Shown here: in pieces, positions 1 to 5,237 of the stretch
Layout: every line of letters begins with the position of its first letter
Position numbering within the stretch: position 1 is the first letter of the stretch
NCBI GenBank assembly: GCA_002338895.1
Contig: DDJH01000236.1
Location: 2,348 to 10,199 of the forward strand
Reading direction: 5' to 3'
Length of the DNA stretch: 7,852 bases
Source of the DNA: Lentisphaeria bacterium UBA1829
Lineage (GTDB): Bacteria; Verrucomicrobiota; Lentisphaeria; Victivallales; UBA1829
Notes under the pieces: generated by a model
What the model was told of the DNA's origin: nothing
What the model saw: only the letters and a program-made list of their open reading frames with translations
Database searches by the model: none
Made by a program: the position numbers and the translations under genes

Positions 1-564
1 GTAGCCGTAGGCAAAATCCCCTTCCACACGGAGGGTCGCGCTTTTGATTCCCGCTTCATCGCCGGGCTGCATGTCGATGATCTCATCCTTGAAGCCTTTG
101 CGTTCGAACCAGCGGCGGTACATGCGCAGAAGGATGGAGGCCCAGTCGCAGGATTCGGTGCCGCCGGCGCCCGCATGGATGAAAAAGAAGCAGTTCATCC
201 GGTCGAATTTGCCGGAAAGGAAGCTCAGAAGTTCCATTTTGTCGATCTCCTTTTCCAGATCGGCATAGGCGGTGTCGGCCTCGGCAAGGAACGATTCGTC
301 CTCGGCGGCAAACTCCGCGAGCGCGCAGAAGTCGTCGGAATGTTTCCGGAGATTTTCAAACGGTTCCACGATGTTTTTCTCGGAGCTGAGTTTCTGAACG
401 GTTTCCTGGGCTTTCTCCTTGTCGTCCCAGAAATCGGGCCGGGTCATGACACCTTCCAGCTCCCGGACCTGCGCCTGATGGTCCGCAATCTTCAGAAATT
501 TGGCCAGATAGGCAACTCTTTCTGAAATTTCTGCGGATTTCGATTTTAATTCTTCAATAGTCAT
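1..564 (-). CDS. prfB: Peptide chain release factor 2 (RF2), N-terminal part, cut by window edge
   Basis: Class I release factor that recognises UGA and UAA stop codons on the ribosome and triggers peptide release; cytoplasmic. The visible 188 residues hold the N-terminal helical domain (about 1-115) and the start of the core, with the family block HAGAGGTESCDWA (130-142) followed by LLRMYRRWFERKGF (145-158) and GDEAGIKSATL (168-178), all closely matching RF2. The stop-recognition SPF loop and the catalytic GGQ lie outside the window, so neither can be checked. The start is the ATG at 564-562 (protein begins MTIEELKSK); GGA lies a few bases upstream as a weak ribosome site. The frame is open from this ATG with no internal UGA, so the autoregulatory +1 frameshift found near codon 26 in many bacterial prfB genes is absent. 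It is transcribed away from the peptidase gene. RF1 is unlikely because the GGTESCDWA/RMYRRW pattern is RF2-like. Confidence 0.95.
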   Translation of the reverse strand, partial: MTIEELKSKSAEISERVAYLAKFLKIADHQAQVRELEGVMTRPDFWDDKEKAQETVQKLSSEKNIVEPFENLRKHSDDFCALAEFAAEDESFLAEADTAYADLEKEIDKMELLSFLSGKFDRMNCFFFIHAGAGGTESCDWASILLRMYRRWFERKGFKDEIIDMQPGDEAGIKSATLRVEGDFAYGY

Positions 565-610
565 GATACATTTCCATGGTGTTGATTTTTTGGCACCCTG
601 CAAAATTTTT

Positions 611-630
611 TAAACAACCGTTGTCGTTTA
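611..630. promoter_or_regulatory. Palindromic site in the prfB/peptidase divergent spacer
   Basis: The 94-base spacer between the two divergent starts contains a perfect inverted repeat ACAAC-C-GTTGT (614-624) nested within TAAAC...GTTTA arms (611-615 and 626-630). On the minus strand TTGCTT (635-630) and TAAAAA (612-607) are 17 bases apart and could be a weak prfB promoter overlapping the palindrome. I see no convincing plus-strand -35/-10 pair. An operator for one or both genes is inference only; an 11-base palindrome can arise by chance in such a spacer. Confidence 0.25.
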
Positions 631-645
631 AGCAAACCTTACTGA

Positions 646-651
646 AAGGAG
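646..651 (+). promoter_or_regulatory. Ribosome binding site of the M42 peptidase gene
   Basis: AAGGAG lies 7 bases before the ATG at 659. It is the strongest Shine-Dalgarno match in the window and fixes the start of the M42 peptidase. Confidence 0.8.
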
Positions 652-658
652 TAATATA

Positions 659-1738
659 ATGCTGAATGCGTCAAGTTTAAAGTTTTTTGACGAATTAATG
701 CGGACTTCCGGGCCTTCCGGATTCGAAATTCCCTGTGCCGCGGTCTTCCGGAAGCGTCTGGAACCCTTCGCCGACGAGCTCTATGTGGACGTGACCGGAA
801 ACTCCATCGCCATTCTGAACCCCGATTCCCCGTTCCGGATCATGCTGGCAGGGCATTACGACGAGATCGGATTCCAGGTCGTCTACATCACCGACGAGGG
901 ACTGATCACCTTCCGCGCCGTCGGCGGCATCGACAAGGTTACTCTGCCCGGACTCGAAGTCGACATCCTCACCGCCTCCGGAAAGGTCCCCGGCGTGATC
1001 GGCCGGAAGCCGATTCATCTCCAGACCCCGAAAGAGCGCGAAACCGTGATGGAGATCAGCGATCTCTGGATCGATATCGGCGCGGAGAGCCGGAGCGAGG
1101 CGGAAAAGATGGTCTCCATCGGAGACCCCGTCGCATTCCGGGTCAACTACGCCCGCTTCGGAAAGAACCGCGTGATGTCCAAGGGACTCGACGACAAGAT
1201 CGGGGCGTTCGTGATCGCCGAGGCTTTCCGTCTGCTCGCGGAGCGCGACTGCAAGCTCGGAGTCTATGCGGTCGGAACCGTTCAGGAGGAGCTCGGACTC
1301 CGCGGCGCAAAAACAAGCTCGTTCGCCATTGATCCGCAGGCCGCAATCGCGGTCGACGTCGGATTCGCCACCGACGTCCCCGGCGTCGAAAAGAAACAGT
1401 GGGGCGATGTCACACTCGGAGGCGGTCCCATCCTCTGCCGCAATGCCGACATCAATCCCGTCCTCTATTCCAAACTGATCGCCGCGGCAAAAAAAGGCAG
1501 GATCCCCGTTCAGATCGAGGCCGGACACCGCGCCAGCGGCGGAACCGACACCGCGCAGATCCAGCTCTCCCGCGCCGGCGTCGCCACCGCTCTGGTCAGC
1601 ATTCCGAACCGCTATATGCACACCCCGGTCGAAATGTGCGACCTCCGCGATGCGGAAAACGCCGCAGAACTGATCGCCGCCACCATCGCCTCTCTAAATG
1701 AAAAATCCACCTTCATCCCGGGAATCGACGGCGAATGA
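659..1738 (+). CDS. M42-family metallo-aminopeptidase (FrvX/TET type)
   Basis: Predicted cytosolic di-metal aminopeptidase of the M42 family, which in characterised members forms dodecameric TET particles that trim peptides from the N-terminus. At 359 residues it has the normal family length. The expected metal and catalytic residues are in order: H66 and D68 in AGHYDEIGF, D178/D179 in KGLDDKIG, the catalytic-base pair E210-E211 in TVQEELGLRGA, D233 in VDVGF, and H321 in RYMHTPVE. SGGTDTAQ (293-300) matches the conserved stretch before the last ligand. The start is set by a strong AAGGAG 7 bases upstream. It overlaps holA by 4 bases (ATGA), so the two are co-transcribed and probably translationally coupled, though no functional link is known. 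Substrate preference (acidic, hydrophobic or basic N-terminal residue) cannot be read from sequence. Some relatives are annotated as endoglucanase M, but the peptidase call fits better. Confidence 0.93.
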   Translation: MLNASSLKFFDELMRTSGPSGFEIPCAAVFRKRLEPFADELYVDVTGNSIAILNPDSPFRIMLAGHYDEIGFQVVYITDEGLITFRAVGGIDKVTLPGLEVDILTASGKVPGVIGRKPIHLQTPKERETVMEISDLWIDIGAESRSEAEKMVSIGDPVAFRVNYARFGKNRVMSKGLDDKIGAFVIAEAFRLLAERDCKLGVYAVGTVQEELGLRGAKTSSFAIDPQAAIAVDVGFATDVPGVEKKQWGDVTLGGGPILCRNADINPVLYSKLIAAAKKGRIPVQIEAGHRASGGTDTAQIQLSRAGVATALVSIPNRYMHTPVEMCDLRDAENAAELIAATIASLNEKSTFIPGIDGE

Positions 1739-2907
1739 GCGCCTGGCTTCACATCTTTTCCGGAAACGACGATTTCTCCATCAAGCAGCAGGTCGCAAAG
1801 TGGATCCGCGAACGCTGCGGAGAATCGCCGGAGGACAACCCCGCTCTGGAGATCATCCGCGGAGACTCCGATACGGAAAAATATGACGAACTCCTCGATC
1901 AGTTCATCAACGCGCTGACCACTCCGCCGTTCCTGACCCCGGAGAAAATCGTCTGGCTTCGTCACTTCAACAAGTTCGACGAAGCCTTCGCCGAGCCCAC
2001 CTCCAGGAAGCGCAGAAACCGGCTCGACTACATCGCCGATCTCTTCAAGGAGGGGCTCGCCGACCGGATCACCGTTGTCATCGACGGCCCCGGCCTCGAC
2101 CGGAAACGCTCGTTCTACAAAACCTGTTCCGCCATCTGCCAGTCCGGCGGCGGATCCATGAACTGGTTCGAGAAAATCGATCCGAAGGCCCGCGATTTCA
2201 GCGCCTCCATGACCCGCAAGGTCCGGGAGCTCTGTTCCGAAGCCGGAAAACGAATCTCGGCGGACGCCGCCGCCTTCCTCGCGGAAACCTCCGGCGGAGA
2301 TCTGCCAAGACTCAAAAACGAACTCGACAAGCTCCTCGCCTATACCGAGGGCCAGCCGGAAATCACGCTTCCCGACTGCCACGCGGTCTGCGCCGTGACT
2401 CCGGAGGCTCTCTCCTGGGAGTTCTCCGGCGCTCTCGCGGAACGCAATGCCGCAAGGGCCATTGCGCTGATCCCCGCCATCGTCGGAACGCTGGAACAGG
2501 GCTCTTCCGGAAAAGTCGAACTGGCAATCCTCGGCGCCGTCTCTTCCGAATTCAAAAAACTTCTGACTCTGAAGTGCGAGGGAGAACGGTACTCCATTCC
2601 CGATTCCGCCAGTCCGGCTTATTTCGAAAACCTCTTCGCCGAATTGAAAAGCAGAGGCGTGAAGAACTCTCTGGTCTCCATGCACCCGTTCCGCGCATTC
2701 AAAATGTGGGGGAATGTCAAGCGCTTCTCCCCGCAGGACATGGCGGATGTGTTCGATGCCATTTTCGAGGCCAATCGCGCGATTGTCACAGGGGCGGACG
2801 CCCGCCGCTGTCTGGAATCCCTGGCCATCCGTGTCGCGGGCGGAACAAAGAAACTTTCCGCAGCCGGACGTGTCGAAAATGCGTCTTTCCGGCGGCGTAC
2901 AAGCTGA
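1735..2907 (+). CDS. holA: DNA polymerase III subunit delta
   Basis: Delta subunit of the clamp loader, which opens the beta sliding clamp and loads it on DNA together with delta-prime and tau/gamma. At 390 residues it is slightly longer than the usual 330-350. Family landmarks are visible in order: an N-terminal opening IFSGNDDFSIKQQV (7-20); PPFLTPEKIVWLRHFNKFD in the AAA+-like domain; an ITVVIDGPGLDRKRSFYK stretch resembling the typical TVVxxxxKLDKRxxxyK; RISADAAAFLAETSGGDL then LKNELDKLLAYT, the signature of domain II; and the C-terminal collar-domain block beginning HPFRAFKMWGNVKRFS and ending IVTGADARRCLESLAIRVA. It begins at the ATG overlapping the M42 stop codon (ATGA), indicating translational coupling. 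The last 25 or so residues (after AGGTKKL) are a basic low-complexity tail not typical of the family. The call rests on motif order, since HolA is poorly conserved in sequence. Confidence 0.9.
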   Translation: MSAWLHIFSGNDDFSIKQQVAKWIRERCGESPEDNPALEIIRGDSDTEKYDELLDQFINALTTPPFLTPEKIVWLRHFNKFDEAFAEPTSRKRRNRLDYIADLFKEGLADRITVVIDGPGLDRKRSFYKTCSAICQSGGGSMNWFEKIDPKARDFSASMTRKVRELCSEAGKRISADAAAFLAETSGGDLPRLKNELDKLLAYTEGQPEITLPDCHAVCAVTPEALSWEFSGALAERNAARAIALIPAIVGTLEQGSSGKVELAILGAVSSEFKKLLTLKCEGERYSIPDSASPAYFENLFAELKSRGVKNSLVSMHPFRAFKMWGNVKRFSPQDMADVFDAIFEANRAIVTGADARRCLESLAIRVAGGTKKLSAAGRVENASFRRRTS

Positions 2908-2913
2908 CCGTTT

Positions 2914-2957
2914 TTCGATCCTCTTCCCGCCGCGGAAACCGGCGGGAGCGGATCGGA
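2914..2957. terminator. GC-rich hairpin between convergent holA and Nif11 genes, possible bidirectional terminator
   Basis: This hairpin fills most of the 56-base gap between two convergent genes. The inner stem TCCCGCCG (2925-2932) pairs with CGGCGGGA (2940-2947) around the 7-base loop CGGAAAC. An outer stem CGATCC (2916-2921) pairs with GGATCG (2950-2955), separated from the inner stem by a small internal loop, with one further A-T pair reached through a wobble. The position and stability suit a terminator serving both strands. The T-tract expected for an intrinsic terminator is poor: the plus side has only TTCTCC, and the minus side has AAAAACGG. It may instead stabilise 3' ends or act with Rho. 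Confidence 0.55.
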
Positions 2958-2963
2958 TTCTCC

Positions 2964-3209
2964 TCAGAGGGAGGTGGGACGGGTGTCGGACTCTCCCTGT
3001 TCACAGAGGGATTCAAACGAGAAGTCGCGAAACTCCTCCTGCGTGAAATGGAACCCGTATTTCCGGGCGAGTCTTGCAATGGCGGGGAAGATTTCGCCAT
3101 CGTCGGGCGCGGTTCCGGAGAAGAGCGCGCTGGTTTCGCACGCCTCCTTCTGAAGCGCGGGATCCTCCGAAAGACGGCGGAAAAACTCTTCCAGTGCTTT
3201 CTGGCTCAT
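2964..3209 (-). CDS. Nif11-domain small protein without double-glycine site (second leader-like peptide)
   Basis: An 81-residue protein with the Nif11 leader pattern: MSQKALEEFFRRLSEDPALQ at the start (compare the usual MSxxxLxxFLxxLxxDPxLQ), a variable middle, then ARLARKYGFHFTQEEF (45-60), the hallmark AxxxGFxFTxEE block. Nif11 domains usually serve as leaders recognised by tailoring enzymes and exporters of ribosomally made peptides. Here the usual LSxEELxxVxGG cleavage region is missing, and only about 16 residues follow the domain (SLCEQGESDTRPTSL). Cysteines are C24 and C69. The ATG at 3209 lies 3 bases after the stop of the preceding Nif11 gene, with no good Shine-Dalgarno of its own, so translation is probably coupled. 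It could be a degenerate precursor, a short-core precursor, or a stand-alone accessory or immunity-like protein. The domain call is fairly firm; its role is not. Confidence 0.75.
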   Translation of the reverse strand: MSQKALEEFFRRLSEDPALQKEACETSALFSGTAPDDGEIFPAIARLARKYGFHFTQEEFRDFSFESLCEQGESDTRPTSL

Positions 3210-3212
3210 GAA

Positions 3213-3506
3213 TCAGAACGTCCAGTGTTCATATTCCGGGATTCCGGCTGCCGGCGGAGCAATTTCCTGGAAAGCGGCGGATCCTCCGACGATGCGGCGC
3301 ATATCCTCTTCGGAAAGCACCTCCAGTTCCTCGCGGAAAGAGCGGAACTCCTCCGCCGAGAACTCGAATCCGTTCCGGGCGGCGAACTGTTGAAATTCAA
3401 GAAACGCCGCTTTTGCATGGCGGAGCCGGATTTCGTCGACATGCGCCTGCAGAGCCGCGTTGCGGTCCAGAGCGTCGTAAAATTTGTTGATGGCATCCAT
3501 ACTCAT
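3213..3506 (-). CDS. Nif11-type peptide precursor with GG leader and cysteine-free 22-residue core
   Basis: A 97-residue predicted precursor of a ribosomally synthesised, exported peptide. The leader has the Nif11 pattern: MDAINKFYDALDRNAALQ (3-20), then QFAARNGFEFSAEEF (40-54), then LSEEDMRRIVGG (64-75). The last block is the classic double-glycine cleavage region. The predicted core, residues 76-97, starts SAAFQEIAPP and ends GIPEYEHWTF; it has no cysteine, one serine, one threonine, three prolines and several aromatics. The whole protein has no cysteine. The start is the ATG at 3506-3504 with GGAG 10 bases upstream (3520-3517); the second ATG at 3500 is less well placed. A longer in-frame extension to 3755 is antisense to nothing useful and lies inside the sigma-factor gene, so it is not used. 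Export would be through the ABC transporter encoded in the same cluster; cleavage after GG needs a C39 peptidase not seen here. Confidence 0.82.
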   Translation of the reverse strand: MSMDAINKFYDALDRNAALQAHVDEIRLRHAKAAFLEFQQFAARNGFEFSAEEFRSFREELEVLSEEDMRRIVGGSAAFQEIAPPAAGIPEYEHWTF

Positions 3507-3516
3507 AATCAGTGAA

Positions 3517-3520
3517 CTCC
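3517..3520 (-). promoter_or_regulatory. Ribosome binding site of the Nif11 precursor gene
   Basis: GGAG on the minus strand, 10 bases before the ATG at 3506. It supports that start over the alternative ATG at 3500 (16 bases away). Confidence 0.55.
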
Positions 3521-3536
3521 GATTGTCTCTGTCTAT

Positions 3537-3564
3537 ATTATGCGTTCCAATGGAAAAGGTTACA
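3537..3564 (-). promoter_or_regulatory. Candidate ECF-type promoter of the Nif11 precursor genes
   Basis: Minus strand TGTAACCTTTT starts at 3564. Its first ten bases match the ECF -35 form TGAAACnTTT (known from Bacillus subtilis sigma-W/M/X) at all but one defined position, including the conserved AAC core. After a 16-base spacer from TGTAAC comes CATAAT (3542-3537), close to the CGTATA-type -10. The -35 overlaps the TAA stop codon of the sigma-factor gene. Transcription would begin near 3530, giving a short leader of about 25 bases containing the GGAG site. The assignment to the neighbouring ECF factor is inference from adjacency. Confidence 0.4.
3545..3555. repeat. Short palindrome in the promoter spacer
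   Basis: TTCCA-A-TGGAA is a perfect inverted repeat with one central base. It lies between the proposed -35 and -10 of the precursor promoter, where a bound repressor would block transcription. Only 5 bases per arm, so it may be coincidental. Confidence 0.25.
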
Positions 3565-4102
3565 CCTCTTTTTTCAGATCGGCGAGAAGTTCCGTCAATT
3601 TTTCGCGTGCGCGGTGGATCCGGACCTTTGCCGCCACCTCGCTGATTCCCTGAATCCGGGCGATCTGGCGGATGGTGCATTTGCGGATCCGCGCCAGAAG
3701 ATACGCCTCCCGCACCTTCGGCGCAAGCATGGAGAGCGCCACGTAGATCCGCCATTTGATATGCAGCGTTCCCGGTTCGGAATAGGAGCTCTGCTCGTCG
3801 ATGGAATCGGGAACTTCGCCGAACGAGAGAAGATTTCTCTCTTTGCGGAAGCGCTCAAACGCTAGATTCTGGGCGATCTTGTAAAGAAAGGGACGCAGCG
3901 GCCGGCCGGCTTCGAATGTCGTCCGCTTCTCCCAGGTCCGCACGAAGGTCTCCTGAACAATCTCCTCGGCGACGGCGGCGCTCCCGCACAGTCCGCGGAT
4001 GTAGTTCCGAAGCTCTTCGGACAGCGCAAAATACGCATCGGTCAGAACCTGTTCCGTGATTCCTTCCGCCGTTTTCTGTTCCGGTCCATCACTTCCCGGC
4101 AT
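3560..4102 (-). CDS. ECF-type RNA polymerase sigma factor (sigma-70 family)
   Basis: A 180-residue sigma factor of group IV size, which directs RNA polymerase to a small set of promoters. Region 2 covers about 24-90: AVAEEIVQETFVRTWEKR (43-60) is the core-binding helix, and PFLYKIAQNLAFERFRKER (71-89) is regions 2.3-2.4 for -10 recognition and melting. Region 4 covers about 122-172, with LAPKVREAYLLARI then the helix-turn-helix TIRQIARIQGISEVAAKVRIHRAREKL that reads the -35. No region 1 or 3 is present. The ATG at 4102 has GGAG 7 bases upstream and overlaps the end of the periplasmic-binding protein gene by 14 bases, implying coupled translation. No anti-sigma gene (ZAS domain or membrane protein) is next to it in the window. 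Its likely targets are the precursor genes just downstream and perhaps the whole cluster; that is inference. Confidence 0.92.
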   Translation of the reverse strand: MPGSDGPEQKTAEGITEQVLTDAYFALSEELRNYIRGLCGSAAVAEEIVQETFVRTWEKRTTFEAGRPLRPFLYKIAQNLAFERFRKERNLLSFGEVPDSIDEQSSYSEPGTLHIKWRIYVALSMLAPKVREAYLLARIRKCTIRQIARIQGISEVAAKVRIHRAREKLTELLADLKKEV

Positions 4103-5237
4103 TCCTGCACTCCAGACTTGTCTGGAGCGAATAGACGCAGTGATTCATCAGTTCGCTCCACTCTTTTCCCATGGTCCGGACCAGCAGTTCCGGCTCGTAT
4201 TTCCCGGAGAGCTCCATCGCGCGCGCAAACAGAAAGATGCTGAGCGCTCCGCATTGTTCCCAGATGCCCGGCTCCGATCCAAACCGTCTCCGCCACTCCG
4301 AGCTGAAACGCGAATCCATCAGGATCGACCCGGAAACCCGCGGGAAGAACACTTCGGACGGAAAATCGGACAACTCCTGTTCCCGGTTCGGCACATCCAG
4401 AAGATCCGTCCCGTATACCGGCAGTTTCATCTCCAGCTTTTTCATGACGGCGCCGAGTTTCAGAAGCTCCTCCCGGGTGCCCGTGAAGACGATCGCGTCA
4501 AACAGGCGGTTCTCCTGAAAGAATTTGAGAATCTGATAAAAGGTCTGCTCCTCCGCCGGCGGACTGAACGACGTGCGGAACACATCTGTGAAGAAGCGGG
4601 TCTCCTCCATCGAACGTTCCAGCCGGGATGCGAAAACCCCTCCGTAGAAGGGATTCTCCTGCGAAAGAATCAGAATATGCTTGTAGCCCTTCTGGCGCAG
4701 GCCGTTCACAATCGGTTCCGTCCAGAAGGAGAGGGGAGGGAGAACCGTGAGGAAAAGATCCGGATCGAGTTCCGGCAGTCCGGGCGGAACCGCCGCGATG
4801 GGCGACAGAAGCGGAAGCGCATGAAACTGGGTCAGCGCCCGCGACGACGGAACCGTGACGGTGGAAAACGCCCCGATCAGCATCGCCGTCTGAAAATCCT
4901 CGCAGAAATCCTGCACAAGAAACTTGTTTTCCGGAAACGTCCCTTTCGAGTCCTCCAGACGCAGCCGGATTCCCCGTCCGAGCACTCCCCCCTCCGCATT
5001 GACAATTTCCGCCGCGATCCGGATCCCGTGGATGACCTGTTTGCTGACCGGATCGGCAACCGATGCGGCAATCCCGATATTCCATTCCGTCGAACGCGAA
5101 ACCTCCGCAATGCGGTTTTTCTGCTGCTTGGAATACTCGTCCTGGACCATGATGTCGCTGTGACGGAATGCCCCGATGGAGAACAGAAGAAGAAAGATCA
5201 CCAGTGCCGAAAGAAGAAGAATAATTCCGTTTTTCAT
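4089..5237 (-). CDS. Membrane-anchored type-1 periplasmic-binding protein (LivJ-like, Peripla_BP_6)
   Basis: A 382-residue binding-protein-like fold of the branched-chain amino acid receptor type. Residues 4-23 are a strongly hydrophobic segment followed by GAFRHS; there is no lipobox cysteine, so it is a signal-anchor or a cleavable signal rather than a lipoprotein. Recognisable blocks are WNIGIAASVADPVSKQVIHG (52-71), GIRIAAEIVNAEGGVLGRGI (71-90) with the family NAEGGVLG motif, LEDSKGTFPE (94-103), MLIGAFSTVTVPSS (119-132) and the hinge-side HALPLLSPIAAV (139-150), then KGYKHILILSQENPFYGG (183-200) opening the second lobe. Its ATG overlaps the exporter stop (ATGA), and its own end overlaps the sigma gene. 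In a normal uptake system the partner would be an importer permease; here the neighbour is an exporter, so a sensing role, a peptide-capture role or signalling to the sigma factor are all possible. Ligand unknown. Confidence 0.85.
   Translation of the reverse strand: MKNGIILLLSALVIFLLLFSIGAFRHSDIMVQDEYSKQQKNRIAEVSRSTEWNIGIAASVADPVSKQVIHGIRIAAEIVNAEGGVLGRGIRLRLEDSKGTFPENKFLVQDFCEDFQTAMLIGAFSTVTVPSSRALTQFHALPLLSPIAAVPPGLPELDPDLFLTVLPPLSFWTEPIVNGLRQKGYKHILILSQENPFYGGVFASRLERSMEETRFFTDVFRTSFSPPAEEQTFYQILKFFQENRLFDAIVFTGTREELLKLGAVMKKLEMKLPVYGTDLLDVPNREQELSDFPSEVFFPRVSGSILMDSRFSSEWRRRFGSEPGIWEQCGALSIFLFARAMELSGKYEPELLVRTMGKEWSELMNHCVYSLQTSLECRNAGK

Noticed and set aside
554..577. Tiny open frame MEMYHDY ending in TGA over the prfB start, considered as a leader or frameshift remnant
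   Set aside because: Far too short and placed before codon 1, not near codon 26 where the RF2 shift site lies; no internal Shine-Dalgarno plus CUU-UGA arrangement.
1612..2685. Long open frame on the minus strand (357 codons) opposite holA, and a similar one at 695-1621 opposite the peptidase gene
   Set aside because: Translations are low-complexity, rich in Gly, Glu, Asp and Arg with no family motif, and each lies exactly opposite a convincing gene; high GC at third positions produces such shadows.
3213..3281. Splicease-type XYG excision motif in the core peptide
   Set aside because: The single core tyrosine is in PEYEHW, not followed by glycine, so the known tyramine-excision motif is absent.
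3507..3755. N-terminal extension of the Nif11 precursor up to 3755
   Set aside because: The extra 83 residues are read from inside the sigma-factor gene in another frame and show no domain; the ATG at 3506 has a Shine-Dalgarno and begins exactly where the Nif11 pattern begins.
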